A stretch of 33,323 bases of DNA from Fibrobacter succinogenes (lineage in GTDB: Bacteria > Fibrobacterota > Fibrobacteria > Fibrobacterales > Fibrobacteraceae). The stretch spans positions 1-33,323 of the forward strand of contig CACXIR010000023.1 in assembly GCA_902767785.1 (NCBI GenBank), read 5' to 3'. Under the pieces are notes generated by a model. The model did no database searches, was not told the origin of the DNA, and saw only the letters and a program-made list of their open reading frames with translations. A program made the position numbers and the translations under genes. Shown here piece by piece: positions 22,950 to 32,252 of the stretch (within the stretch, counting starts at the first letter, position 1; the number at the start of each line of letters is the position of its first letter).

Positions 22950-24384
22950 GCACCAACGCCACAAGTATTGTGGTGGTCATGCTGATGAAGGGCATCCAGG
23001 GCCAGCTGAAAATGCCGCCCAGCACCGCGGGTACCCCAAAGGCGGGAATTCCCTGAATAAGGACCAGGCTTCCCATGCCGCAAAGAACAGCAGCTATGAC
23101 CTGCCAGCTCTTGAGGCCCTTCACAAAAAAGGCAAGCAGGAACATGCCCAGCAGCGGACCCGTAAAGAGTCCCGTAAAGAAGATGGCGTTCTTGAGGAGG
23201 CTCCCCTGCTGGGTGGCGGCAAACAAAGCAAAGAACACGCCCAGCACGCCCCAGACCACCGTCCAGAGTTTGGCCCGCTTGAGGCCACCCATGCCCCTGG
23301 ATTCCTCCCAGCCCAAGAAGTCGTGTTCCGAAGTGTTGCTGAGGGAATTGATAGCACCCGAAAGGCTGCTCATGGCGGCGGCGCAAATAGCAGCCACAAT
23401 CAAGCCGGTGACGCCCACAGGGAGTCCATTTACGATAAAGTAAGGGAACACGTCGTTCTGGCCCAGACCCTCGGGCAAGGCCGCCACGTGAGACACTTTG
23501 TAATACACGAACAGGGCGGCGCCCACCCAGTAGAACAATATGGATACAAAGCAGCCCAGCACCATAGAAAGCACGCTGGAGCGGTTGGCCGCCTTCACGT
23601 CCTTGCAGCTCAGGTAACGCTGCACAAACTGCTGGTCGCAACCGCGAATGGCAATTTCCAAAATGGCATAGGCAAAGCCCGCCGACACCAAAGTCCTAGC
23701 ATTGGATATGTCAAAGCTGGCGTCCCACCACTTGGTCTTGCCTGCCTCGCTTGCAAGAGCGGCCATCTCGCCAAAGCCGCCCACTGCGTTGGAGATCAGC
23801 ACCAGCACCAGCACGCCGCCGCCAAAGAACACGCAGAACTGCATCACGTCGGTCCAAATGACCGCCTTGATGCCGCCAAACCAGGTGTAGAAAATAGCCA
23901 CGGCGGCAGAAACAACGATTGCCAACTTCAAATCGATGTGCAAGATCTGCGCCAGTACCAAAGACGGGGCATAGAGTAAAATTCCCGTGCGTAGCAACAA
24001 GTGCATGCAGTAGAACACTGCCGCCAGGCGCCGCACCGCCTTGGAGCCGAAACGGACTTCGAAAAGTTCATAGGCACTATTGATGCCCGAAGTGCGAAAC
24101 CTGGGAATGAACACAAAGCCCACTACGACAATGCTGAGAAGTGCGCCAATCTGGAACATGAGGAAAGTCATGTTGTCGCCATACACATCGGCAGGGGCGC
24201 CCAGGAAGGTAGTGGCGCTTACGGAAGTAGCAATAAGGCTAATGCCCACGGCAATCCAAGGCATGGCACCGCCGCCAAACATGTACTCCTTCAGGTTTTT
24301 ATTCCCGCGAGAAACCCAAAGCCCAATAAGCAAAGAAAACAAGAGATAGGCGGCAAGCACCGCCCAGTCTATCCATGTAAACAT
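22921..24384 (-). CDS. Sodium/solute symporter (SSS family)
   Basis: A 487-residue inner-membrane transporter with about 13 hydrophobic helices. SSS-family signatures include the N-terminal FGGGAMPWIAVGISLIATSVSATTFLGAPADVYG, FTYTWFGGIKAVIWTDVMQF-like sequence around residues 166-184 (seen as YTWFGGIKAVIWTDVMQF), RGCDQQFVQRYLSCKD, and AAICAAAMSSLSGAINSLSNT, whose Ser-rich segment supplies Na+ ligands in this family. The substrate (sugar, sialic acid, amino acid or other) is not determined by the sequence. GGAGG precedes the ATG by 8 bases. It is the last gene of the lptF-lptG-GGDEF cluster, 12 bases after the GGDEF gene. Its 3' end overlaps the lipoprotein gene. Confidence 0.92.
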   Translation of the reverse strand: MFTWIDWAVLAAYLLFSLLIGLWVSRGNKNLKEYMFGGGAMPWIAVGISLIATSVSATTFLGAPADVYGDNMTFLMFQIGALLSIVVVGFVFIPRFRTSGINSAYELFEVRFGSKAVRRLAAVFYCMHLLLRTGILLYAPSLVLAQILHIDLKLAIVVSAAVAIFYTWFGGIKAVIWTDVMQFCVFFGGGVLVLVLISNAVGGFGEMAALASEAGKTKWWDASFDISNARTLVSAGFAYAILEIAIRGCDQQFVQRYLSCKDVKAANRSSVLSMVLGCFVSILFYWVGAALFVYYKVSHVAALPEGLGQNDVFPYFIVNGLPVGVTGLIVAAICAAAMSSLSGAINSLSNTSEHDFLGWEESRGMGGLKRAKLWTVVWGVLGVFFALFAATQQGSLLKNAIFFTGLFTGPLLGMFLLAFFVKGLKSWQVIAAVLCGMGSLVLIQGIPAFGVPAVLGGIFSWPWMPFISMTTTILVALVLRVFSWRRS

Positions 24385-24396
24385 CCGGAGTCCCTC

Positions 24397-26211
24397 CTAA
24401 ACAGATTCCGTATATTGAATTACCTGGTTACGGCCGCCTTCCTTAGCCTTGTACAAGGCCTGGTCCGCCAAGCTGACGGCCTTCATCATATTGTCCTTAT
24501 AATCTGGCGTCACCAGGAATGCACCAATGCTGATGCTGACCCGCAGGGGATCGGGCTTATGCACATCAAATTCCAGCTGAAGTACCGCCTTGCGAATGCG
24601 CTCGGCAGTTTCAATCATTCCCTCGGGGGTGGTATCTACCAAGCCCACCACCATTTCTTCGCCACCATAGCGGGCCACGATGTCTATATCCTTGCGGACC
24701 TCGCGGAGCAGGGTCTTGGCAATTTCAATAATCACGATGTCGCCCACTTCGTGACCGTAGGTATCGTTCACGCTCTTGAAGTGGTCGATATCCATCATCA
24801 ACACGCCAATATTGTACTTGCGCCTGTCGGCACGAATCTTTTCGGTACGCAGGGCCTCGGGCATGGAACGCTTGTTCAAGAGTCCCGTCATGCCATCACG
24901 AGTGGCCTGGTCCTTCTTGGTCTCGTACTGGCTCGCCCTGGCATAAGCAAATCCCGCAACTCCCGCGAATGCCTTAAGGAGCTGCATCTCGTGTTCCGTA
25001 TAGCGGCCAGAAGTACGGCTTTCCAGGCAGATGGCAAGTTCTGCCTGGCCCGCATTATTGTCCGTGGCAACGGGCATCACAAAGAGCTGGCGGAAATCCA
25101 TGTTCCTGGTTTCGTGATTGTCTATGCGAGGCACGTATTGGCTAGAACTGGAACTAAAGAATCTCTCTACTGGGCGATTCTGGAACAGAGCCAAAACGGC
25201 AAGGCCCTTGTCGGACAAAGAGAACTTTTTATTGGCAAACTGTTCGGAATCTATGCCATCGCAGCAAACCACCCTGCCTTCCCGTTCCTTGTGGGGGTCG
25301 TCCTCGGCTCGGTCCAGAGCCAAAAGCATCATGCGGTCAAAGGGTATGTTCTGCTTGACGTAATCGAAAATCTGGCGGTAGATGTCCTTGACGGACATGG
25401 TCTGGAAGAACTTGTGCTGGTAGCTGTACAAAATGCTGAACTGGTGCTGGCCAATGTAGTTCTTGGCAGAGACAAAACTCTTGTAGTAAAGCACGTACAG
25501 GGTGCTGGCAATGTTGGTCATGGCCTGGGCCGTGGACTGGCTAAAGGCATTGGGGTAAAGGGAATCCACCACCAAGGCACCCATGCGATTCTTGTTCTGG
25601 TCCAAAATGGGAACGGCCACCAAAGACTTGATAGAGGGATTGTCAATGTAGTACAGCAAGGCCTTCCCTCCCGACAAATCCCCTTCCAAGAGCCGTTCCA
25701 CGTCCATGTTGAACAGCTGCCCCAACAAGCCAGACGTCTCCGTTATTTTCACGTCCGTAGCAATCTGGGAACTGGACTCGGCGCTATAGACTCGAATCCC
25801 CCATTCCTTAAAACTTCCCAAATTCGAAAAGATCAGCAGGGAATTGGCATTGGGAATAACACGCTTTAAGCCCTGAAGCAAGTCGGTCATGGCCTTGTTC
25901 ACGTCGGCATTGGCCCGTGCCCACACCTGATTCACCTTCAAGGTAGAATTGGGTTCATTGTATTCCGTAGAATCGTCTTTCACGGAATTGCGCAAATCAG
26001 GGGTAACGGCAGGAGCGAGCCCCGTAGCCCGCATGGCACGGGTCACTACCGGAATGGCAGAAGTCTTTCCGCCGGGAATGCGGGGCAAGTTCATGTACCC
26101 AAGCGCCACCGCCACGCCTGCCACGGGAATCAAAAAGAAGAACATCCCGCCCTGGAATGCAACCCCAAGCAACAGGCCCGCCACCACAAACAAAATATTC
26201 GACATCAACAT
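24397..26211 (-). CDS. Membrane-anchored GAF-GAF-GGDEF diguanylate cyclase
   Basis: A 604-residue signalling protein: two N-terminal hydrophobic segments (residues 4-40), a linker, two GAF-like sensory domains (about 85-260 and 280-425), and a C-terminal GGDEF domain starting RDGMTGLLNKRSM. The active-site motif is RYGGEEM (GGEEM at 516-520), which keeps the catalytic GGEE and so should make cyclic di-GMP. The metal-binding MDIDHFKSVNDTYGHEVGD and SISIGAF segments are intact. The product-inhibition site that is normally RxxD reads KDID, so feedback inhibition may be weak. The ATG has GAGGG five bases upstream. It sits 9 bases after lptG, which is unusual company and suggests coupling of envelope assembly to cyclic di-GMP. 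Confidence 0.92.
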   Translation of the reverse strand: MLMSNILFVVAGLLLGVAFQGGMFFFLIPVAGVAVALGYMNLPRIPGGKTSAIPVVTRAMRATGLAPAVTPDLRNSVKDDSTEYNEPNSTLKVNQVWARANADVNKAMTDLLQGLKRVIPNANSLLIFSNLGSFKEWGIRVYSAESSSQIATDVKITETSGLLGQLFNMDVERLLEGDLSGGKALLYYIDNPSIKSLVAVPILDQNKNRMGALVVDSLYPNAFSQSTAQAMTNIASTLYVLYYKSFVSAKNYIGQHQFSILYSYQHKFFQTMSVKDIYRQIFDYVKQNIPFDRMMLLALDRAEDDPHKEREGRVVCCDGIDSEQFANKKFSLSDKGLAVLALFQNRPVERFFSSSSSQYVPRIDNHETRNMDFRQLFVMPVATDNNAGQAELAICLESRTSGRYTEHEMQLLKAFAGVAGFAYARASQYETKKDQATRDGMTGLLNKRSMPEALRTEKIRADRRKYNIGVLMMDIDHFKSVNDTYGHEVGDIVIIEIAKTLLREVRKDIDIVARYGGEEMVVGLVDTTPEGMIETAERIRKAVLQLEFDVHKPDPLRVSISIGAFLVTPDYKDNMMKAVSLADQALYKAKEGGRNQVIQYTESV

Positions 26212-26220
26212 GGATTCCCT

Positions 26221-27315
26221 CTACAGCCGGAAAGACCTGTACAACATGGTAGAAGCCAGAGCCCCGAACACCAGGTGGCTTATCCAAGCCCCCATAAAGG
26301 GAGTCAAGGCCCCATTCTCGCCCATCTTTAGGCCAATCCTTTCCAAAATATAATAACTAAAGACCAACAACAGTCCTATGCCGAACTTTTGAGAAAGCCC
26401 TCCGGAGCGGCTATACCGGTGGCAAAGGGCGGCCCCTATCAAAAGGACAATCAAATTCATCCAGTGGGCGGAGCGCTTAAAGTGGAGGGCCGTTTCCATG
26501 GCACGGGTGTCTTCGCCAGACCGTTTCAGCACCTCGATTCGTTTCTGGACCATCTTGGAATCCATTTCGTCGGGAACCTGGCGTTCGTTGATCAAGTCGT
26601 CAGGCATGGTATTCACCTTATCCACCATTTTCCGCCTTACAAGAGGGGCCACATAAACAGAACCATCCTTATTGAACACCCGCTCGTAGCCTTTGTCAAA
26701 AAGCCAGTAGCTCGCACCATCCGGTTCCTCTACCCAGGTAACAACCCTTGCGTCATAGCGTTCCGCCAAACGGCCCTGGTCTCGCAAAAGCAACACCACC
26801 TCGTGGCCCATTTTGTTCTCGCCCGAATAGTGCCTAAAGAACCAGCTGGCTTTTTCGCTGTCAATAAAGGTAAAGTTCTGCTTTTCCTTGATGCGGGGGT
26901 TCTTTTTCTTTTGAGCGTTGGTCTCCATGATTTCTAATCGCTTGTGGTTTGCATCAGGAAGCCAACGTTCACTCATCTCGTAAGAAGCAACCGATATAAG
27001 CACGCCAAAGAGGAATATGGGCATCAGCGTCAAAAACGGATTGCGTCCCGAGCTTTGCATGGCGCTCATTTCCAAATGGCGGGTCATGTTGCCCACAGAA
27101 GCAAGAACCGCAATAAACAATGCCACAGGAGTAATCAGGTACAAGATATAGGGCAAGTAGCTGAAATAGTAATCGTAAACAGCTTGCACATCACGAGTCA
27201 ACCAGGTCTTGATGTTGCCCACGAAGTCGATAACCACGAACATGAAGATGGCCCCCACCACCACGATAAGGAACATCTTCAAGAAATTTCTCATGAGGTA
27301 ACGGGAAAACTTCAT
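26221..27315 (-). CDS. lptG: Lipopolysaccharide export permease LptG-like
   Basis: A 364-residue YjgP/YjgQ-family inner-membrane permease. Three N-terminal helices (MFLIVVVGAIFMFVVIDFV; YLPYILYLITPVALFIAVLASVG; LTLMPIFLFGVLISVASYEM) are followed by a periplasmic beta-jellyroll domain (about residues 120-270) and three C-terminal helices. With LptF and the ATPase LptB it would drive lipopolysaccharide from the inner membrane to the Lpt bridge. Its ATG overlaps the lptF stop by four bases (ATGA). Being the second of the pair fits LptG, but F and G labels are assigned by order only. Confidence 0.9.
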   Translation of the reverse strand: MKFSRYLMRNFLKMFLIVVVGAIFMFVVIDFVGNIKTWLTRDVQAVYDYYFSYLPYILYLITPVALFIAVLASVGNMTRHLEMSAMQSSGRNPFLTLMPIFLFGVLISVASYEMSERWLPDANHKRLEIMETNAQKKKNPRIKEKQNFTFIDSEKASWFFRHYSGENKMGHEVVLLLRDQGRLAERYDARVVTWVEEPDGASYWLFDKGYERVFNKDGSVYVAPLVRRKMVDKVNTMPDDLINERQVPDEMDSKMVQKRIEVLKRSGEDTRAMETALHFKRSAHWMNLIVLLIGAALCHRYSRSGGLSQKFGIGLLLVFSYYILERIGLKMGENGALTPFMGAWISHLVFGALASTMLYRSFRL

Positions 27316-28712
27316 CCGAACCTCTTTGTTAGGGACCTGATTTTTTCTTTGACAATACGGAAGGCCCTAAATACCTTGTTCTCGCCAGAGAACCGATCCC
27401 TGACCATGGCCACCGTAATAAAGATGCCAAAAGCACCAATAATCACATTAGAGGCCCACATGGCCAATTCCGGAGAAATAATCAGGCGGTCCGCCAGGTT
27501 TTCGCCACCAATGAGGCAAATCCAATATATGACGAAAAAAGCCAGACTGTACAAGATTCCCGTACCAATACCCCCTTTGCGGGCCATAATTCCGAGGGGT
27601 GCACCAATCAACACAAAAATGATGCAGGCAAAAGAGGTGCTGAATTTTTTGTGGATTTCTACAAGGTACTGCGCCTCACGTTTTTCTTCTGATTCCAAGC
27701 GGCCGCGAAGACGTTCCGTAAGGCGAAGAACCCCTTGTTCCTGGGAACGGACCCGGGGAAGAACCCTTCTTCGACGGCCCAGGTCGTCCTTCAATTGATC
27801 ACGAGCACTGTCGGGAACCACGCTATCCCCTTCCACCAAGTTGCTCATGGATATAAGGGACGCCAGACGCGTCCTTTTTGCGTAATCCATCAGGGAATCA
27901 TAACGGTGGCGGGCATCGTTCACAACCTCCATCATCATTTCCACTGGCATCTCGCGGTCGCTCCTGTAACTGCGGCTGCGGCGTTCCAGACGATCGTCCA
28001 CGTTCTCCAAAGCCAAATCCTGGGAGAAGAACCGTATGCGGAAGTAGTTTTCGGGATTGTCGGGATCCACCATGTGGGTTTCGCCACTGCGGAGCTTGAA
28101 CATGAGGGTAGCTCCGTTGTCTATGTAATTTAGAGTAGCGCTGTCCGCATAAACCACGCGGGGAGCACCGCGGCGTTCCATTTCGTAAACCTGAATGCCA
28201 TACAAGGTTCCGGACACCTGGTCAATACGGCTTACCCAAAGCTGCACGTCAGGAAACTGGGTAATGAGCCTGCCCGCATCAATAAACACATGGGGCTTTT
28301 TCCTAGAAACAGCATTCATCAATTCCACGGAACGGTGGTTGGCTTCGGGCAACACCCAGTTGTTGAACAGCACCATAAGCACCGACAAAAGCCCTGCCAC
28401 CAGCATCACAGGTCGCATAAGCGACAAGGGAGACATGCCGGCTGCCTTTACCGCAGTAATCTCCTGGTCCCCCGAAAGGCGGCCAAACGCCATAAGACAC
28501 GACACCAGAACAGCCATGGGAATAGACAGGGAAAGCATCCAGGCCAAGTTCAGCACGAATATTTCAAGAACCGTAGAGGCTGGGAGGCCCTTGGACAGCA
28601 CGTTGTCCAGTATCTTCACCAAGAAATCCACCACAAACAAAAACGTAATGCCAAAAAGAGCCGCCAGGAAGGGGGCTATCAGCTCTTTCAAGACATATCG
28701 GACAAGGATCAT
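27312..28712 (-). CDS. lptF: Lipopolysaccharide export permease LptF-like
   Basis: A 466-residue YjgP/YjgQ-family permease. It begins MILVRYVLKELIAPFLAALFGITFLFVVDFLVKIL and shows the family segment LSIPMAVLVSCLMAFGRLSGDQEITAVKAAGMSPLSLMRP. It has three helices, a periplasmic domain and three C-terminal helices (CIIFVLIGAPLGIMARKGGIGTGI onwards). It is about 100 residues longer than typical LptF. The excess is a charged, probably helical insertion (about residues 255-355, rich in Arg, Asp and Glu) just before the fourth helix. No clear ribosome site is seen. It is the first gene of the lptFG-GGDEF-symporter cluster and is divergent from bamD. Confidence 0.9.
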   Translation of the reverse strand: MILVRYVLKELIAPFLAALFGITFLFVVDFLVKILDNVLSKGLPASTVLEIFVLNLAWMLSLSIPMAVLVSCLMAFGRLSGDQEITAVKAAGMSPLSLMRPVMLVAGLLSVLMVLFNNWVLPEANHRSVELMNAVSRKKPHVFIDAGRLITQFPDVQLWVSRIDQVSGTLYGIQVYEMERRGAPRVVYADSATLNYIDNGATLMFKLRSGETHMVDPDNPENYFRIRFFSQDLALENVDDRLERRSRSYRSDREMPVEMMMEVVNDARHRYDSLMDYAKRTRLASLISMSNLVEGDSVVPDSARDQLKDDLGRRRRVLPRVRSQEQGVLRLTERLRGRLESEEKREAQYLVEIHKKFSTSFACIIFVLIGAPLGIMARKGGIGTGILYSLAFFVIYWICLIGGENLADRLIISPELAMWASNVIIGAFGIFITVAMVRDRFSGENKVFRAFRIVKEKIRSLTKRFG

Positions 28713-28777
28713 CTTTTAATGGATTTCTTTTTTTTCTAATTTGCTAGGTGAAAATTAGAATTAACCAAAGAAAAAAA

Positions 28778-29629
28778 ATGAACTTTTTCCAAAAGACCGC
28801 CCCATTCCTCTGCCTTTTTTCCTTGGCGGCTATGTTCGCCGGTTGCTCTTCGGACCAACGCGGCAAAATGAGCCATGCTGAATATTGCCGAGGCAAGTAC
28901 GAAGCAGCAGAAGAACTATTCAAAAAACAGAAATACGGACGTGCCCAAGACAAGCTAGAAGAGATCCTGAGCCTCTGCGCCGGTACGGGCTACATGGAGC
29001 GAAGCCAATTCCTGCTGGCCGAAAGCTACTTCAACCTGGAAGAATGGATTGAGGCACGTGGCGAATACGGCAGCTTTGTGCTGAATTTTCCCGGATCCCC
29101 CTTTATCGAGACCGCCGAGTTCCGCAAAGCCATTTCGGCCTTCAACATAGAATACAAGATTGCCCGCGACGAATCCAGCACCAACACCGCAATGAAGGAT
29201 TTCGAACGCTATCTTGAAAAATACCCGGACACTCCCCTCAGGGACTCCGTCAACTACTACTATGGACTTCTGGTAGAACGCAAAGCCGAAAAAGAATTCC
29301 AGACCGCACGGCTGTATTACCGCATGGACAAATACCAAGCCGCAGTCATTTACCTCAAGGAATTCCTGGAAGACTACAAGGTATCCAAGCGCCGAAAGGA
29401 AGCCCTGCTCCTAATCGTAGATTCCTACATAGAGCTAGACCAGTTCGAACCCGCACGGAGCTATTTGGCAATGCTGCGAGGAGAGTTTGCCAACGACAAG
29501 GACATTGAAAAGCTTAGCCAGAAAAACGAAAAGAACATTGCCAAAGCAGAACTATCCTTTGCCAAGCGCATGAAAAAAGACTCCAAGAAAAAGAAGGAGC
29601 AGAAAGAAGACAAGGAAATGACAAATTAG
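28778..29629 (+). CDS. bamD: Outer-membrane assembly lipoprotein BamD (YfiO)
   Basis: The preferred ATG (28778) gives a lipoprotein signal peptide MNFFQKTAPFLCLFSLAAMFAGC with Cys23 lipidated; an in-frame GTG at 28748 would add ten basic residues. The 283-residue protein has TPR-type helical repeats in the BamD order: YEAAEELFKKQKYGRAQDKLEEIL, then a segment with SQFLLAESYFNLEEWIEARGEYGSFVLNFPGSPFIETAEFRKAIS, then FERYLEKYPDTPLRDSVNYYYG and YQAAVIYLKEFLEDYK. BamD is the essential partner of BamA in beta-barrel insertion. A Lys-rich tail (MKKDSKKKKEQKED) follows. It is the first gene of a three-gene rightward cluster and is divergent from lptF. Confidence 0.9.
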   Translation: MNFFQKTAPFLCLFSLAAMFAGCSSDQRGKMSHAEYCRGKYEAAEELFKKQKYGRAQDKLEEILSLCAGTGYMERSQFLLAESYFNLEEWIEARGEYGSFVLNFPGSPFIETAEFRKAISAFNIEYKIARDESSTNTAMKDFERYLEKYPDTPLRDSVNYYYGLLVERKAEKEFQTARLYYRMDKYQAAVIYLKEFLEDYKVSKRRKEALLLIVDSYIELDQFEPARSYLAMLRGEFANDKDIEKLSQKNEKNIAKAELSFAKRMKKDSKKKKEQKEDKEMTN

Positions 29630-29633
29630 GCCT

Positions 29634-30608
29634 ATGTTCTCCCCTGCAAAAAAAATCCTGTGCCTGTGCCTTTTTACATGGTTCGCTGCGCAATCCCTTG
29701 CAAGCGAAGAAGTGAACGTGCACGACAATTCCAGAATTTCCATCTTTTTGCAGCCCGGCGTTTCCTTTCTCAGTTTTGACCAGCGGGAATACTTTCAAGA
29801 CGCCCTTGACACGATCTACCACGAATTCCTGACGCAGGCCCTAGACAAAAGAGACACACAGAACGTGGCCAAGCAAGATTTCCAGAAGGTCAACTTCTGC
29901 TTTCCCCTGTATGCGGGTTTGCAATTCCAACTGCGACAGGATCATTTTGTAAGCGTCGGGGCAGGTTACATCTACGACAACGAATCCGTGGTGGTCAGCG
30001 ACCAGAACAATAGGTCTCACAACTACAGCTACACCATCCAGGGGTTCCCCCTGTTCCTGGAATACCGATTCGCCATCCCCGTCAACTTGATGACCATGAG
30101 CGACGAAAGCCTATTCAGCATCGCGCTTCGCTGGTACTGGGCCCTCCCCCACACCGAAATCTACACCAGCTGGGGAAAGCTTTCTGCAGAGACTTCCTAT
30201 TATGGGGCAGGGTTCGGGTTCAGCATTGGCTACCTGCTGTTCAATTGGAAAAGCATGTATGTGTTTGGCGACCTAGGGTACAGCTCCATCTCTGTCAAAT
30301 CCAAAAAGCAATATGCAGACATTGTGCCTAACGGACCCGAAGAAAAAGCCAAGTGGAATATCGGCGGAATCCAACTTCAGATTCGCGTCAGCTTTGGCGT
30401 ATGGGACATGCCGATAGTGGAACAGGATTCCACCGCACAAGACAGCGCCGCAGCCCCCGTCGCGGCTCCCACCGCAGCCGATGGTACCGAAAAAACACCG
30501 GCGCAAAAGAACGAAAGCACCGACACTCCTGCCGCGACTACGCCTAAAGCAGAAGAACGACCCAAAGCCACAGCCAAAGAAAACGAAACACCGCAAAAAA
30601 CGGAGTAG
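29634..30608 (+). CDS. Outer-membrane beta-barrel protein with Ala/Pro/Thr-rich tail
   Basis: A 324-residue protein with a signal peptide (MFSPAKKILCLCLFTWFAAQSLAS) and alternating hydrophobic/aromatic strands typical of a small outer-membrane barrel (for example FPLYAGLQFQLRQDHFVSVGAGYIYD, GFPLFLEYRFAIPV, SIALRWYWALPHTEIY and YVFGDLGYSSISV). The last 60 or so residues are a low-complexity Ala/Thr/Pro/Glu/Lys segment, which would extend into the periplasm or outside. It starts 4 bases after bamD and 3 bases before the PHP gene, so all three are in one operon. No specific family is recognised. Confidence 0.82.
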   Translation: MFSPAKKILCLCLFTWFAAQSLASEEVNVHDNSRISIFLQPGVSFLSFDQREYFQDALDTIYHEFLTQALDKRDTQNVAKQDFQKVNFCFPLYAGLQFQLRQDHFVSVGAGYIYDNESVVVSDQNNRSHNYSYTIQGFPLFLEYRFAIPVNLMTMSDESLFSIALRWYWALPHTEIYTSWGKLSAETSYYGAGFGFSIGYLLFNWKSMYVFGDLGYSSISVKSKKQYADIVPNGPEEKAKWNIGGIQLQIRVSFGVWDMPIVEQDSTAQDSAAAPVAAPTAADGTEKTPAQKNESTDTPAATTPKAEERPKATAKENETPQKTE

Positions 30609-30611
30609 GCC

Positions 30612-32198
30612 ATGAGCATTCTGCCCGGCGAAAAGCTCCGCTACGCGGAAACCCACTTCAAGTTTAAGCTGCCCTGGTCCCTGCTATACAAGCCCTGGCC
30701 CGAAATTTTTACTGACGCACCCTTCCAGTTTGTGCCAGGAGTCGCGCCAATCCTATGGATTGGCGTACGGGACGGCTCCCGATTTCCAGCCACCATCAAA
30801 AGCGTGGAACTAGCCATTAAAAAAGTCGATAATGGCATGGAAGGCACACGACCAGGGGACTGTACACAAGAAGTCCGCACCTTTGACGGATTGGACCTTT
30901 CGGCGAAAAATGCCTTTGACTTTTTCCCGCTGGAAATCGGGAGCCTGGCCCCTGGCCATTATGAGATAACGCCCAGGGTGACTGCAACGCGAAACGGCAA
31001 AGAAAAGGTTTTCAAACGCTGGAACTTTCCTGGACTCAAGCCGGCACCGCTCAAAGTCCAAGTGCTGGCGGAAAAGCTCCCGATGGCTCCCGGCTTTATA
31101 GCAGGCGAAATGCACTGCCATACCCGCTATTCTGCAGACCATGTGGAATACGGAGCCAGCCCCGCCGTAATGCAACAGGCGGCAAAGGCCATAGGGCTTG
31201 ACTTTGTGAACTTCACAGACCATGCCTACGATTTTGCCTTCTTGCAAGAAGACTACACCCGGGAAGCTCCCTCTGCGCCCGCACGATTCCAAGAACTGAA
31301 GCAAGAAATTGCCGCCCTGCCCCCAAGTCCGCTGCTTGTTGCCGGCGAAGAAGTTTCTGCCGGGAACTCCAAAGGCGAAAACGTACACATGACCGTGCTG
31401 GGACCCGAAGGCTACCTGCCCGGGCTCGGCGACTGCGGACGGTACTGGCTGAACAACAGGCCCACATTGCCTATCGCAAAAATTCTGGAAATGGCAGACG
31501 TGCCCTGCTTTGCCGCCCACCCCCTGCAACAAATGGGAATGCTGGAAAAATTCATCTTCCGGCGCGGCTACTGGAAAAATGCAGACCTGCATCTAGGCGA
31601 CAGCAAGAATCCCATTCGCGGAATCCAGTTCTGGAACGGCGTCCGCGACGAAGGATTCAAGCTGGGGCGTGCCTGGTGGATAGAAGAACTGGGAAAGGGG
31701 AACTACCTGCTGCCCATTGGCGGCAACGACGCCCACGGCGACCTGAACGACACCACCTTCGTAGATTTGCCACTGCTTTCCCTAGGGTACAACCGCCATC
31801 ACGTTTTTGGGAAAGTCCGCACGGTTGTCGCCGCAGCCTCTTCTACCCCCACACTGCAGTCACTGCGCGAATCCTTCAAGGGAGACAACTGCTACATCAC
31901 CGACGGCCCTGCCCTGTGGTGGGAACGGTCCGGCGCCGCCATCGTATTCCACGCCCAAAGCAACAGCGAGATGGGTGGCGGGTTCCGCTACATTCGCATT
32001 TATGGGCGGCGCCGCATTGCAGACGGCCTTGCTGGCAGCAAAGCGGCGGCACAGGAAGAAGTCCTCCCCGAAAGTCTCGTGGCCGCAAGCCAGAACGAAA
32101 CCATTACAGTACAGGCTGCCGGCTACGCCTACCTGCGGGCCGAATGCGAAACCGCCAGCGGACGTTTCGCCCTCACCTCTGCAGCAACTATTTCTTAA
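30612..32198 (+). CDS. PHP-type metal-dependent phosphoesterase with N-terminal beta domain
   Basis: A 528-residue protein. Residues 1-155 look like a beta-sandwich domain. From residue 163 a PHP domain begins: GEMHCHTRYSADHVEYG gives the metal-binding HxH (His168, His170), FTDHAYD gives Asp203/His204, and further metal-ligand candidates are GEEVSAGN, FAAHPLQQ and GGNDAHGD. This is the CehA/McbA-like branch of PHP enzymes, which hydrolyse phosphate or other esters. No signal peptide is evident, so it is probably cytoplasmic. It follows the barrel protein at 3 bases. The natural substrate is unknown. Confidence 0.85.
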   Translation: MSILPGEKLRYAETHFKFKLPWSLLYKPWPEIFTDAPFQFVPGVAPILWIGVRDGSRFPATIKSVELAIKKVDNGMEGTRPGDCTQEVRTFDGLDLSAKNAFDFFPLEIGSLAPGHYEITPRVTATRNGKEKVFKRWNFPGLKPAPLKVQVLAEKLPMAPGFIAGEMHCHTRYSADHVEYGASPAVMQQAAKAIGLDFVNFTDHAYDFAFLQEDYTREAPSAPARFQELKQEIAALPPSPLLVAGEEVSAGNSKGENVHMTVLGPEGYLPGLGDCGRYWLNNRPTLPIAKILEMADVPCFAAHPLQQMGMLEKFIFRRGYWKNADLHLGDSKNPIRGIQFWNGVRDEGFKLGRAWWIEELGKGNYLLPIGGNDAHGDLNDTTFVDLPLLSLGYNRHHVFGKVRTVVAAASSTPTLQSLRESFKGDNCYITDGPALWWERSGAAIVFHAQSNSEMGGGFRYIRIYGRRRIADGLAGSKAAAQEEVLPESLVAASQNETITVQAAGYAYLRAECETASGRFALTSAATIS

Positions 32199-32204
32199 AA
32201 CAAA

Positions 32205-32243
32205 AAGCCCAGCCAATCACTTCGGCCGGGCTTCCTTTTTTTT
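32205..32243. terminator. Bidirectional Rho-independent terminator
   Basis: AAGCCC-A-GCC and GGC-C-GGGCTT form a 9-pair stem with one mismatch and a 9-base loop. Eight T's follow on the plus strand, and TTTTT-G-TTTT follows on the minus strand. It separates the PHP gene from the convergent alcohol dehydrogenase. Confidence 0.85.
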
Positions 32244-32252
32244 GCGTAGCAA

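Noticed and set aside
24001-25869. 622-codon plus-strand open frame
   Set aside because: It is antisense to the symporter and GGDEF genes, both of which have strong family motifs and ribosome sites.
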